DNA of 64,000 bases from Symbiodinium natans (Eukaryota; Sar; Dinophyceae; Suessiales; Symbiodiniaceae), in NCBI GenBank assembly GCA_905221605.1, contig CAJNDS010002235.1, positions 1,168,875 to 1,232,874 on the forward strand, read 5' to 3'. Position numbers and translations under genes: made by a program. Each line of letters opens with the position of its first letter. Positions within the stretch are counted from its first letter, which is position 1. The notes below the pieces were generated by a model. The model saw only the letters and a list, made by a program, of their open reading frames with translations. It made no database searches and was not told the origin of the DNA. Below, one piece after another: positions 23,710-34,074 of the stretch.

Positions 23710-24044
23710 GCCTTAATTAAGGGGTTTTGGAAGATCTGGGAAGATTCTTCTCCAACCTGCGAAAATGGGTGCGTGGGTGGGTGGGTGGGTGGGGGGGGGT
23801 TGGACTTTGGGTTCCTAAGGTCGACTGTTGGGCAGTTGTTTAAGGTTTAGGGTTTAGAGTTTCGGGTTTAAGGGTTTAGGTTTAGGGTTTAGGTTTAGGG
23901 TTTAGGGTTTAGGGTTTAGGCTTGTTACAGATTTGGGTGTCGGTCTTGGGTTTCTTGGCTGGCGCTAGTGAAGTGTTGCAAGGGGTGTAGGTTTGGGGGC
24001 TTCCTCTTTGAACATTGAGCCCTGAAACGCAAACACCCAAACTA

Positions 24045-24151
24045 GGACCCAGAGTAGGCCCGTATTCATTTTTTGGGGGGGCTCCGGTTTCTTACAAGCC
24101 CCTTTAAACGGAAAAGGGCACCCTTTTTACTCCCAGGTTACTCTTGGGTCG
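24045..24151. mobile_element. Family C inverted-repeat element
   Basis: Best-preserved copy: starts AGGACCCAGAGTAGGCCC and ends CCCAGGTTACTCTTGGGTC. The outer arms are reverse complements and the middle has GGAAAAGGGCACCC. Confidence 0.8.
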
Positions 24152-24479
24152 AGTCTAGCAAACTAACGTCTTCACTTGCAGTTCTTAAAAAACCCTACCC
24201 TCCCCGACTCCACTCAGGTACCTTGAAGGAGCCAGGGGAGGACAAGTGGTTTGAGATTCTTGGCAGGGACCATTCGGGTTTAGGGTTTAGGGTTTAGTTT
24301 AGGGTTTAGGGTTTAGGGTTTAGTTTAGGGTTTAGGGTATAGGGTTAACACCGGTGTGGGGAACCCGAACTCAACGGGCCCCTACAATCACCAGGCGACC
24401 TATGGGTGCGATCTTGCGGAGATGCTTTGGACATATTGAACGCCTAAGAAGTCAACCCGGTGCGGGCAAGGGTTTAGGG

Positions 24480-25100
24480 TTTAGGGTTTAGGGCGTGCCA
24501 AACGGAAGCGCGCTCTGGGAGCGCGCGGTAGTCTGCAGACCTACCCACCCCAAGGCCGCCCACTTACAACTCAAGAAGTTAAGACCTTTCATTTTTTACA
24601 AAGCACCACATGAGTCAGCACTCACGCCCTTTTGGGGACCTCCACAAGGTGCGTGGACCAGGCACAAAGCTGCAGCAGGGCCAGGACAAGGCCAGAGGCA
24701 GGAAGACACCAGTGCGGGGCATTTGCGATGCGCAGACGTAAAGGCGAGGCTGGGCCAGGAACAGACAAAGGCCGCGAGGCTCGGTTGACGCGAAGGGGTT
24801 AAAGCCAGCTTGGGTTGGCGCGAAGCGAGTGGACACAGCTAGGGTTGGGCAGGCGTGGACCAGGCACAAAGGCAGCTTGGCTTGGTGCGGGTCCAGCAAG
24901 GCCAGCAAGGGACCAGGGCAGGCAACCAGGCGGCCAGGTATCAGGGCCAGGGCAGGGCGAGCCACACACCCACCAGCGGACGGGGTCAGATTAGGGTGAG
25001 AGGGGGTGGGGGGGGGTGAGGGGGGTGGGGGGGGTGGAGGGGGGGTGGGGGTGGGGGGGGGTGGGGGGTGGTGGGGGTAGGGTGCATGGTCTGGGTTGGG
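24480..25100. other. GC-rich segment with purine-rich tail
   Basis: 24495-24980 is free of telomere motif and open on both strands (97 codons +, 116 codons -), Ala/Gly/Pro-biased, with GCGTGGACCAGGCACAAAG repeated at about 24650 and 24855. It is more like a degenerate minisatellite than a gene. 24990-25085 is an almost pure G/T tract (GGGGTG repeats). Confidence 0.4.
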
Positions 25101-25402
25101 TTGTAGGTAAAGAAGGGGTATAATTCAAAAGGGGACCCTACTAAGGGACCATGTAACTACTCCCCAGACTGTTACTGGTGGGTGTTTATAGGGTTAGAAG
25201 TATCGGTGAGTGTGCATATTTGGTGTCCTTCTGGTGATGCTAGACACAAAGCCCTTCTTCATCTGTGTTTACGGTGAGTGACTTCGGGGAGGTTCGGGTG
25301 TCTCCCACCTCAGTGCTTATGACTCAGAATTGTGTCTGATTTTCGCCCTATATATATATATGTCAAGAATAATCATAATACTAAAACACAAAACACGCCG
25401 AG

Positions 25403-26060
25403 GATTGACTGCGACCGCGCAGCTGGGCAGTATGTCTACCTGCAGCTGCCAGGCGCAGCGGGCATTGGGGTCAGAGAGCTAAGATGCTTATAGCCCCGAA
25501 AGCTTCTAATTTAGGGTTTAGGGTTTAGGGTTTAGGTTTTAGGGTTTAGGGTTTAGGGTTTAGGGTTTCGGTTTAGGGTTTAGTTTGTTAGGAGCCTTAA
25601 TCATTAGAATAGGGGTTAGGGGGTTGTTTTTGCACAAAAAACAAGGAAGGGACCATAATAAAGGACTACTGTTAGTAATTATTCCGACCCCTCTGTGGGT
25701 GTACCGTAAGCCGAATCGGAATCTGTGTTACAGAAGCGGCCCCAGCAGGTACCTAAGTCTTCACCCCCCCCCCCCCCTCCTGAACCCCCCCGCCCAAAAA
25801 AAGTAACAAAAATCAAAATATGTAAATAAATACATAAATAGATAAATAAAAAATAAATATATAAATATGTGAATATATCAATATATAAATATATATATAT
25901 ATGTATAAATATATAAATATATAAATATATAAATATACAAACACATATATATATATATATATATGATTATTTATACATTTACTTATAGCCGGCCGTGCTC
26001 GCAGGATACCGCGTCCTGAACTTCCGTGAGCTAGTTGCCTTCAAGGCTACTTTGGATGGC
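25403..26060 (+). CDS. F5/8C-like (discoidin/fucolectin) domain, C-terminal part (two exons)
   Basis: Exon 25403-25452 (CCGAG|G) encodes IDCDRAAGQYVYLQLP. Its GC donor (GCGCAGCGGGC) leaves G, completed by GA of exon 26005-26060 (CGCAG|G), which encodes YRVLNFRELVAFKATLDG. The joined reading G-Q-Y-V-Y-L-Q-L-P-G-Y-R-V-L-N-F-R-E-L matches the end of fucolectin-type domains, where G-R-Y-V-x-V-x-L-P-G is followed by L-x-L-C-E-V. The intron holds TTTAGGG near its start and an AT-rich microsatellite. Gene limits unknown. Confidence 0.65.
25815..25985. repeat. AT-rich microsatellite
   Basis: TAAATA/TATATA tract of about 170 bases inside the F5/8C intron. Confidence 0.9.
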
Positions 26061-26230
26061 GTCGGGTTTAGGGTTTAGGGTTTAGGGTTGACGGCTTAGG
26101 GCATTTAGGGGGTTGAATTCGGGGGGTTTAGGGGTTTAATTTTGAGGTTTGTGGGGGTTAGGCTTCAGGGGAAAGCCTGAACCCCTAGACCCTAAACGCC
26201 GTTTAGTTAGGTTTTAGGGTTTAGGGGGAG

Positions 26231-26441
26231 TTCAAAAAAGATGGTTTCCTGTGGCGGTGCCCTGATGATAAGGCGCCCGAAACGGACCCAGACTTAGAGA
26301 ACTGCCCCTTGCAACAACCCTAAACCCTAAACCCTAAACCCTAAACCCTAAACCCTAAACCCTAAACCCTCATCTATCTTGCGTTCCACCTAGCCGTGTA
26401 TCTTCAAGGAAGTCGTGAACAGAACATGCTCCAAGACCCCC
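26231..26441 (+). CDS. Possible Cys-containing exons (two)
   Basis: 26231-26320 is open as FKKDGFLWRCPDDKAPETDP then DLENCPLQ. 26394-26441 (CCTAG) reads PCIFKEVVNRTCSKTP. Both follow the F5/8C exons on the same strand and are separated by CCCTAAA. Acceptors lack the usual AG|G, so boundaries are uncertain. Confidence 0.35.
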
Positions 26442-26462
26442 TAAACACCAACAGCCCTCCAA

Positions 26463-26620
26463 GCCGCTTGAGCCCTAAACCCGAAACCCTAAACCCTAAA
26501 CCCTAAACCTTAAACCCTAAACCTTAAACCCTAAACCCTAAACCCTAAACCCTAAACCCTAAACCCTAAACCCTAAACCCTAAATCCTAAACCCTAAACC
26601 CTAAACCCTAAACCCTAAAG
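26463..26620. repeat. CCCTAAA array
   Basis: About 160 bases of CCCTAAA with few variants. Confidence 0.95.
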
Positions 26621-26905
26621 TCGGTGGCAGAGCACGGACCGAGCCAGCGTCTTCATAAAAGAAGCCTCAGCACTCGACCCTCCCAAGCTTTGCACCCTAA
26701 CCCCTGGCCGCCAAAAACCCGAGGCCGTATGGGTAGTTCGGTAGTTCTCTAAAATTGGGTCCCTTGTGCTCTACACAAGACCCCCCCCAAAAAAAGGGTT
26801 ACCCTAAACCCTAAACCCCAGGCCCTAAACCCTAAACCCCAGACACTAAACCCTAAACCCTAAACCTCAGACCCTAAACCCTAAACCTGTATGCAACCTG
26901 CCCAG

Positions 26906-26982
26906 GTTGCCGAGCACGAGACGTGCGTGGAGACGTGGCAGCTGACGAACGTACTTCAATCAGGCAAGGCCGTGTTGCACAG
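26906..26982 (+). CDS. Probable exon
   Basis: GCCCAG|G acceptor after CCCTAAA repeats, TTTAGGG downstream. One frame is open: VAEHETCVETWQLTNVLQSG then KAVLHS. Not linked in phase. Confidence 0.4.
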
Positions 26983-27237
26983 CTTAGGCTTGTAGGGGTT
27001 ACGGCGTCAAACTTGGGGTTTAGGGTTAGGGTTTAGGGCTTAGGATTTAGGGCCTAGGCTTTAGGGCATAGTGTTTAGGGCTTAGGGTTTGAGGCTTAGG
27101 GTTTGGGGTTTGGGGCTGGGGCTTAAGCTTTGGCAATGAGGGTTTACGGCTTAGGGTTTAGGGTTTGGGGTTTGGTGTTCAGGGTTTGCGGTTAAGAGCT
27201 TGAACCGTTTGAGGATGGTTGGATGGCTGCAGCAGTT

Positions 27238-27318
27238 CAATTTAGGGTTTAGGGTTTAGGGTTTAGGATTTAGGGTTTAGGGTTTAGGGTTTAGGGTTTA
27301 GGGTTTAGGGTTTAGGGC
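27238..27318. repeat. TTTAGGG array
   Basis: Nearly perfect array of about eleven units. Confidence 0.95.
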
Positions 27319-27559
27319 TCAATAAACTTTATTGTGGGACCCGTCCAGACTTCAAGTTTACGATGTCCTTTTCTTGTCAGCAATGCCTTCCAGGATTTCG
27401 AGCGTTAAATTTAGCATGTCTCTAGACGGGGCTTAAAGGTGCTTAGTGTCTTAGTGCCTGTTGGAGGTTACCCTAAACCCTAAGCCTAAACCCTAAGCCC
27501 TCGGCTTGTAGGTTTTTTTTTCCGGTTGCGGTTCCAGTTGGTCATGTTAGTACGTGTTA

Positions 27560-27895
27560 GGACACGGCGCAAGATCCGGAAGCGCTCACAAAGAACAACA
27601 ACCGCTTGAAGGCGAAACTCCGGAGACTTTGCGAGTTAAAGCCGAAGGAAAGCTCCAGGTGCCGCAATGGATGCATGACCTGTGGCGAAATGGCGACCAT
27701 CTCACCTTGGCCAAAGACTACGACCGATGCGGCTTCAACAAGGTCCACTTCTACCGGATCCACACGTGCATCATTATTGGAGCAGTGCTCACCCAGATTC
27801 ACTCAAACACCATGTTGCTTGCTGGTATAGTAACAGAAACATCGTGTCCCGGTTTGATGCTGCAGGGTCTGGTCACCGAATTGGAAACCCCCTAG
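27560..27895 (+). pseudogene. Frameshifted coding fragment, unknown protein
   Basis: The first part reads well in one frame (DPEALTKNNNRLKAKLRRLC, ELKPK). From about 27655 a different + frame reads well (VPQWMHDLWRNGDHLTLAKD, YDRCGFNKVHF). Each frame loses its protein-like quality where the other starts, so the piece is probably one coding sequence with a single frame change. I have an uncertain impression of similar motifs in dinoflagellate hypothetical proteins. Probable pseudogene or retro-fragment. Confidence 0.42.
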
Positions 27896-28044
27896 AGGCC
27901 TGACTTCCGCAAGTTAGGGTTTGGGGGTTTATAGTATGGAGGTCGGAGAACAATTTCTGATGAGATTCCCCTAGGGTCCCTTTATGATTTTACTTCTTAT
28001 TACTAAGGCCCCCTATATTAGGGTTCTGGGGTTAAAAGTGGGCT

Positions 28045-28147
28045 GGGATGTTCCCCCTTATACTAACAGTCCTTAATAGGGATTAATTGGAATGGGGGGC
28101 GGGGGGGTACTATATCCCTTTCGCGGACTGTTAGTAGAAGGGGGAAA
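28045..28147. mobile_element. Family B inverted-repeat element
   Basis: GGGATGTTCCCCCTTATACT at the left, inverted at the right as TAGTAGAAGGGGGAAACC, with AACAGTCC / GGACTGTT inner arms. Confidence 0.8.
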
Positions 28148-28209
28148 CCCTAAACCCTAAACCCTGCGGGTTTGCAGGGCTTTGGGGTTAGAAGTTTCCG
28201 TCGTTCCAG

Positions 28210-28254
28210 GCGACACCTTCGCGGCCGCGAACCAGGCGCGCGTTGCGGCTTTCG
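28210..28254 (+). CDS. Possible exon
   Basis: GTTCCAG|G acceptor. Reads DTFAAANQARVAAFG, followed by TTTAGGG. Confidence 0.3.
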
Positions 28255-28285
28255 GGTTTGGGGTGTTCGGGTTTAGGGTTTAGGG

Positions 28286-28412
28286 TTATGTGGAGGTTCA
28301 AGGTACTTAATAACCCAATGATACGTGTATTTACAACCCAATGATAGCCACATTAGGGGAGTTAAGGGCCTTATAAGTGGGCCATAAGTACAGCTACAGT
28401 TATAATTGGTTG
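28286..28412. mobile_element. Degenerate family A element
   Basis: Starts TGTGGAGGTTCAAGGTACTT with inner TTATAAGTGGGC / TAAGTACAGCTA motifs like other family A copies. The right terminus is lost and a family B fragment follows at 28422. Confidence 0.5.
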
Positions 28413-28633
28413 ATAGGCTTAAGGATGTTCCCCTTATGCTAACAGCTCCTCACTAGGGATGATAGTAAGGACCAATGTATAGGTTTAGGGCTTTGGTGTT
28501 CTGAAGGGTTTGGGGCTTTGCGGCGTTTTCGGGTTGAGGGTTTAGCGGGCTTCTGTAGGGCTTGGGGAGTATCATCATTTCCCCTAAGCCCAAAACCTTA
28601 AACCCTAAACCCGCAACCCTAAACCCTAGTCAG

Positions 28634-28679
28634 CCTGATATTACGGCGATCATGCTGCCAGTGTGGGCACCGAAACAAT
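28634..28679 (+). CDS. Possible exon with GT donor
   Basis: AGTCAG acceptor and CAA T|GTAAGATCC donor. Reads PDITAIMLPVWAPKQ. The canonical GTAAG donor supports it; phase partner unknown. Confidence 0.32.
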
Positions 28680-28830
28680 GTAAGATCCTCCATGGTTACT
28701 CCAAGAGCACCCAAGGATGACGGTTTAGGGTTTAGGGTTGAGGGTTTAGGGTTTAGGGCTAGGGTTTAGGGCAAGGGTTTAGGGCTTCGGATGTAGGTGT
28801 TTAGGGTTTTTTAAGGTTTAGGGTTTAGGC

Positions 28831-29010
28831 TTGAGGGCGACACTGGCATTCAACTATGATGGGCTGGACTATTGCAGTCAATGCCACTTTGAAGTCCGTT
28901 ACCCGGAAGACACGCACCATGTACAACCCGATCGATTTTTGAAGTCGGTGGCCTCAGCGGAACGCAGTTCGTCTAGGTTTGGTTGTCCGGACCGCGATTG
29001 GTATTGTTTT
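28831..29010 (+). CDS. Possible exon or fragment
   Basis: Open for about 60 codons without telomere motif: TLAFNYDGLDYCSQCHFEVR then YPEDTHHVQPDRFLKSVASA. A second frame is also open. No junction tested. Confidence 0.3.
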
Positions 29011-29448
29011 AGGGTTCAGGGTTCAGGGTTTAGGGTTCAGGGTTTAGGGAGATGCTCGCACAAAGAGAAGATGCAGGGCGACAGGCGACAGGATTACGCA
29101 GACGCAGCTCTACAAGACCGATCGGTTTGCAGACGATGCAGGGTTTAGGGGGTATTGGTTTAGGGGTTTACAGTAGGCGTTTAGGGGTTTAGGGGTGTAG
29201 GGGTTTGGGGGTTTAGGCTTAGGGGTTTAGAGTTTAGGGGTCTAGGGCTAAGGGGTCTATGGTTCAAGGGTTTAGATTTTTTGGGGTTATGGCTTAGGTG
29301 GTTTATGGTTTGCAGGTTGGACCGTCTAGCTAGGGTTTCGGGGTTTTAGGGTTTAGGGTTTAGGGTTCAGGGCTTCACGACCAGCCCAAGAGCCCTCCAG
29401 ACCTCTCCAAGAGCAGTCCACAGGCGACGAGACTTTGGGTTCAGGGCT

Positions 29449-29569
29449 TACTTGGAGGTTCATGGTACTTAAAACCCAACCATAAACACAGTAGGGCACT
29501 TGAGGGGCTTCTAAGTGGGGTTATAAGTACAGCTATCATTGGGTTATCAGTACCATGAACCTCCAAGTA
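29449..29569. mobile_element. Family A inverted-repeat element
   Basis: 121 bases. TACTTGGAGGTTCATGGTAC at the left and GTACCATGAACCTCCAAGTA at the right are perfect reverse complements. TGTAG|G follows, so the element could end in a splice acceptor. Confidence 0.9.
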
Positions 29570-29629
29570 CTGTAGGGCTTAGGACTTAGGATTTAGGATT
29601 CAGGGTTTGGGGTTTAGGGTTGGAGGCAG

Positions 29630-29690
29630 AGACGACAGCAGCTTGCTGCAGGAAGCCCAGGAAGCTCAGAGCAAACTCTCTACGCCCCCA
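29630..29690 (+). CDS. Possible exon
   Basis: Reads DDSSLLQEAQEAQSKLSTPP after GGCAG. Hydrophilic and helix-forming. Acceptor not followed by G. Confidence 0.3.
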
Positions 29691-29913
29691 ACCCGAAGCC
29701 CCCAAAAAAACCCAAACCCCAAAAGCCCCAAAGTTTCGGGGTTTGCGGGGTCAGGGGTTTAGGGGTTAGGGGTTTAGGGGTTTAGGGGTGCAACATACGC
29801 CCTAAACCCTAAAATGCACACACAGTAGTGTAAACCTCAAGCGCCAAAGAGGCACGAACCCTACAAGCCCTAAAGCCCTATACCCTAAATCCACGAAGCC
29901 TTAAACCCACCAG

Positions 29914-29976
29914 GAGGGAGGCTCTTCCTTCGCGCTAGCCGGTCCCGTGACCTCCGTGGCCTTCAAGCCTGGCCAG
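29914..29976 (+). CDS. Exon 1 of gene model 2
   Basis: Encodes EGGSSFALAGPVTSVAFKPG and Q. Phase-0 GA donor: CAG|GACTCC. The next exon starts CAG|GACGAC, so donor and acceptor sites share CAGGAC. Confidence 0.62.
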
Positions 29977-32900
29977 GACTCCATTTGTTTATCGAGAGCT
30001 TAGGGCTTTGGGGTTGAGATGTTTCGGGTTTAGGGGTTTATGGTTGAGGGTTTAGGGGTTTAGTGTTAGCGGTAGTCTTCACGGGCATAGGGTTGGTTAT
30101 TTAAAGTGCTGCCTGATACAACCTGCTGGCAGCCGCGAGCCCGAACGCGAAAGAAGGACCGACAAGCTTGTACCGTATAAAGAATGGAACACAAAAGAGG
30201 CCCTAACCAGAGCAACAACCAGATACCTTGCACAAAGCCTCAACCTGAACCCTAAACCCCTAAACCTGAAACCTACCCCCCCCACCCCCCCTGCCCCCCA
30301 ACCCCTTAACCTCACAACCCCCAAACCCTCAAAAAGCCCTCCAGGACGACCGCCCCGTGTGGGTGGGTCTCACAACAGATCCGGCCGACGAACGCGCCTG
30401 GCCTCGGGCGCGGGAAAGTTTGGGGCTTTAGGGGTTTCGGGTTTAGGAGTTTAGGCTCTTGCAAGCAACAACGTTAAACCGCTGATTTGGGTTTCAGTTG
30501 GGCTTTGGCGTGGGGGAAGATTTGTTTGGGAGTTTTCAGGGCTTGTAACAAAACGGTTTTCCGGCACTCGGGGGAAGCTGACATTTGCCAAGATGTCTCC
30601 AATGGAAGCCGACTTGATCAGTGGCCTAAATGGAGGCTGCTCCGCCTGCTTTAAAGCAAGTTCAGACCTCCGCGGCACCCCCGCAAGAGAGGAAGAGATC
30701 AACTACTTGGAGGCTCATGGTACTTAGTAGCCTAACTAGAACTGTGCTTATAGCCATTTGAGGCACTTAAGGGGCTTATGATTGGGTTATAAGTACAGTG
30801 ATTGTTGGTTATAAGTACCATGAACCTCCAAGTACCAGCCCCGGACAATGCGGGCGCTCAAAGCTGCGGCGGCTCGGTGCCGGAAGCGCAAATCTGCTCT
30901 TGTGACGGCAGACAGGGCATGGCGACCTGGAGGAGTGCCTCCCTAAATTTAAGAGCCTCCGGCTCAAGCCGCCGACCCCGCAGGAGAACAAGTTTAAGGT
31001 TTGGGGTGATTTTGTTTGTGGTTCCTGTTGGGGGGGGGGGGGGTGGGGGGGGGGGGGGGGGGGTGGGGGGGTGGGGGGGGGGGCGGGTGGGGGGGGGGGG
31101 TGGGGGGGGGGGGGGGGGTGGGGGGTGCGGGTGGGCGGGTGGGTGGGGGGGGGTAAGGGGGGGGGGAAGGGGGGGGGTGGTGGGGTAAGCGGGGGGGTAA
31201 GGGGGGGGGTAACGGGGGGGTAAGGGGGGTAGTGGGAGTGGGGTTTGGAAAATTGGAAAAAAGAGCTCCTTTGCCCTGTACGAAAACGCCTATGCTCCAT
31301 GAGTTTACGCGGTGTGGGTGGCCTCTACCCCCCCCCCCCCCCCCCCCCCCCGCGTTTTGGGGGGGTAAGGAAAGGAGGGAAAGACCTAAACCCTAAACCC
31401 CAAACCTTAGGAGCCCTAAACCCTAAATCCTGAACTTATGGCCTGTTTATAGTTGTACTATACTTATTCTCAAACCCTATTCGAATTATGAAGGCCCCTG
31501 TAGTCCCGAACCATAAAGCCCAAAACTCTAAACCCTAAACCCTAAACCCTAAACCCTAAACCCCAAACCCTAAACCCTAAACCCTAAACCCTACCCCTGA
31601 AATACCTTACATCGGCCCAGGCGACTACCAGGATGGAAAGTACATCCACCTCACCTCCAAGGGGACCATCAACATCGTGCCGTTGCAGCAGTGGTGAGGG
31701 TTTAGGGTTTAGGGTTTAGGGTTTAAGGTTTAGGGTATAAGGTTCAGGGTTTAGGGTGTAGGGTGTAGGGTTTAGGGTTTAGGGTTCCTCCTGGTTCTTC
31801 GTGGGAATTAGGGGAATCAGGCACCGGATGTAGGGTACCTCATTCCCTCATGCCTTACTAGGGTTTTGGGGTAGTTCTCCAAATTAGGGTCCCTGTTAGG
31901 GTCCTTTTTGTAAGGTGCCGTACTATACACCCCCCCCCCCCCGCCCCTCCCCAACAAGAATTACAAGAGGGGCTCTCTTTGTTGTAACACTTGCCCCCGC
32001 GTCATATACAAACCCTAAACCTGAAACCTTAAACCCACAACTCAAAAGAAGGACGAGCTTCCCGTAAACCCTAAACCCTAAACCCTAAGCCCTAAGCCCT
32101 AAGCCCGAAGCCCGAAGCCCGAAGCCCTAAGCCCTAAGCCCTAAAACCGAAACCTTCCCGAGCCAAAGAAGCTCCAACCTTGCGCAGGATGGGGCGCAGG
32201 CCTCCATGACCTACACGCCCGAGGACTACATCCGCCTGGAGCTGAAAGGCCAGTTTGAGTGTTCAGGAGGTTATAAGGGATTTGTTGGGTTTTTTTTTAG
32301 GAGGGGGCTTAGGGTTTAGGGTTTGGGGTTTAGGGTTTAGGGGGCCGGGGAGGGTTGTTTAGGGTCGGCTATGGCGTGTACAGGTTCACGGGATATAGGT
32401 TTGGAGTGGAGACTTCCAGTGTATGTATGGGCGCCAAGCCCACCCCAAAATCTGAACCCCGAACCCGAGAACCCTGAAAGCCCCAACTTAAGCCCCAGCC
32501 TTGAATCACAACTTTTGGAGCCCAACTTCTCAACGAGCCTCTTTCTGCCGCTTGTGGATTTGGGGCTTAGAGTCATGGGAGGCTTACGATTGAGGGCCCT
32601 GAGCCCGAAACCCCAAACCGTAAACCCCAAACCCTAGTCTTAATCCCCCCCAAATCCGCTCCAGCAGCTTGGCCAGGAAAGGAGCTCATCATCTTCAAGA
32701 ATCTTGGTAGCCCACTTTAGGGTTTAGGGTTGGGGGGAGTAGCAATGGTAGTGGTAGTGATGAAAGTATTGAAAGCCGCGTATGGCACGACAAGAAGCAT
32801 TATTACTAGCAGCTGAGCGTAAATTCTGGAAAAGAATAGGTATGGAAAGAGTTTTTATCAGATTATTCACATTATTATAGAAAAGCAATGGTTTTTAGCA

Positions 32901-33318
32901 AGAATAATAACAGAAAAGACAAATGTTGTAATTGTAAATGCATCAACTTCAACCAGTGCAAAATATTTATTAGCACATGTGATAAGTTAAGTATTAAAAC
33001 ATTTATTAATAAGAGATAACTCACACGGAATAGTAAATTAAATTAAGAACGTTTTCGTACTTTTGTATTCCCTTTTTTGTTCTGGGTTCCCTTATACGGT
33101 ACCCTAAGCCCGAAACCTTAAACCCCAAGCACTAAACCCTTTTATGGTTGCCCTAAATCTGAACCCTAAACCCTACACCCTACACCCTACACCCTACACC
33201 CTAAACCCTAAACCCTAAACCCTAAATGAGCTACCAAGGAATGGAGCTGCCATCCACGCCTACGACCTGGGCTCGAGCACGTCTCTCCACGGCTGGTTCG
33301 CCCTGATCTGGCCGCCCG
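29914..33318 (+). CDS. Concanavalin-A-like lectin-type domain, gene model 2 (six exons)
   Basis: Exons 29914-29976, 30345-30417, 31621-31676, 32188-32248, 32677-32698 and 33239-33318 join in phase. Donors are GA, GT, GT, GC, GA, then GT at the open end. All acceptors are AG|G. The joined protein (about 118 residues) runs G-P-V-T-S-V-A-F, then V-W-V-G-L-T-T-D-P, D-Y-Q-D-G-K-Y-I-H-L, T-I-N-I, D-Y-I-R-L-E-L-K-G-K-E-L-I-I-F-K-N-G. This order of strands is typical of concanavalin-A-like jelly-roll domains that read VGLSxxDP...DYxxIDYAIYL...GDxxRIxVxxGxVxYYKNG. It is probably an extracellular binding module (fold by pattern only). The domain continues past 33318. Confidence 0.68.
30345..30417 (+). 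CDS. Exon 2 of gene model 2
   Basis: Encodes DDRPVWVGLTTDPADERAWP then RARE. GT donor GAA A|GTTTGG. Confidence 0.65.
30704..30834. mobile_element. Family A inverted-repeat element
   Basis: Perfect terminal arms (TACTTGGAGGCTCATGGTAC / GTACCATGAACCTCCAAGTA). It lies in the intron of gene model 2 between two coding-like pieces: 30540-30703 (TKRFSGTRGKLTFAKMSPME, SGLNGGCSACFKASSD) and 30839 onward. Those pieces are intronic by the phase-matched model, so they may be an older split fragment. Confidence 0.88.
31029..31230. repeat. G-rich tract (about 200 bases)
   Basis: Almost pure G with scattered T, A or C on the + strand. Its two-strand translations (poly-Gly and Pro-rich) are artefacts. A poly-C run at 31329-31352 follows 100 bases later. 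Confidence 0.95.
31621..31676 (+). CDS. Exon 3 of gene model 2
   Basis: Encodes DYQDGKYIHLTSKGTINI between a CCCTAAA array and TTTAGGG. GT donor ATC|GTGCCG in phase 0; the frame stays open 18 bases further. Confidence 0.65.
31795..31870. mobile_element. Degenerate family I element
   Basis: CTCCTGGTTCTTCGTGGGAA and CTCATTCCCTCATGCCTTAC match the arms of the family I copy at 43942-44070. Confidence 0.5.
32188..32248 (+). CDS. Exon 4 of gene model 2
   Basis: Encodes DGAQASMTYTPEDYIRLELK. GC donor AAA G|GCCAGTTTG. Preceded by CCCTAAA/CCCGAAG repeats and followed by TTTAGGG. Confidence 0.68.
32677..32698 (+). CDS. Exon 5 of gene model 2 (22-base microexon)
   Basis: Encodes KELIIF. GA donor (AA|GAATCTTG) plus G of the next exon gives Lys before N-G-A-A-I-H-A. 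A GT donor 8 bases downstream would break the phase. Confidence 0.6.
32745..33060. other. AT-rich unique stretch
   Basis: About 300 bases with no telomere motif and much higher A/T than its surroundings, rich in AATAATAA and ATTATTA. It lies inside the 32699-33238 intron. No ORF or RNA gene recognised. Confidence 0.5.
33239..33318 (+). CDS. Exon 6 of gene model 2
   Basis: Encodes NGAAIHAYDLGSSTSLHGWF then ALIWPP. GT donor CCC G|GTACAAG. The next exon was not found. Confidence 0.62.
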
Positions 33319-33329
33319 GTACAAGCGTT

Positions 33330-34070
33330 TTGTATGGCCTCTCCCCAAACCCTACCCCCCGCCCACCCCTCCAAGCCCTAACCCTAAAAAGTAAACCCTA
33401 AAGCCAAACTAGTGCTGCGGGTTCTATGGGTAGTGTTTAGGATTGAGGGGTTTAGGGGTTTACGGTTTAGGGTTGGGAATGGTAGAATGTTTCCGAGAAA
33501 GGGGGTGGGGGGGGGGTGGGGTGGGGGTGGTGACACTTGTTCGCGGAGAGGTGGGGGGGGGGGGGTGTCCTACAATCAGCACTAGATTGTTTTGTGGTAT
33601 ATAAGCAGATCCCTTGTTTTGGGAATGCTCAGTACCCCGCCATGGAACCAACATTACCAATCAGATCTTTGCCTTGGGTTTTATCTACGCACACATCAGG
33701 CAGTTGGAAAGCTCCCATGGATTGGAGTGTTCACTTACTTCGCCAAGAACCCTAAACCCTAAACCCTAGAAGTTGAACCGAAACTTTTGAGGTTTCAACC
33801 TTCTCTTGCAAACCCTCTTATTCCTTGGCTCTTGGAGCAGCCATTGGAGCAGTAAGTAAGCTCATGTGCCAGCTTCAACTTTGTTGCCCTATAGTAGCTG
33901 ACAAGCCTAGCAGTACGCCTTAGAGTAGTAGCTGACAAGCCTAGCAGTAGGGTTTAGGGGTTTAGGGTTTAGGGTTTAGGGTCAGGGGTTAGGGCTTCAG
34001 GGCTTAGGGAGTACCCTGACACCCTGAATCCAGGCGCCTCATGCCCTAAACCTCAAGTGCTTAACCCCAG
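33330..34070. other. Repeat-rich DNA, no firm gene
   Basis: G/T tracts at 33500-33570, a 25-base direct repeat (TAGTAGCTGACAAGCCTAGC) at about 33892 and 33926, and TTTAGGG runs. No supported exon. Confidence 0.4.
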
Positions 34071-34074
34071 CGGC

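Noticed and set aside
30802-31300. Poly-Gly (+) and Pro-rich (-) ORFs of 128 and 163 codons
   Set aside because: They come from the G-rich tract at 31029-31230. The homopolymer explains the lack of stops.
33537-33755. 72-codon + ORF starting MFAERWGGGG
   Set aside because: It crosses a G-run, lacks splice-site support and has no recognisable domain.
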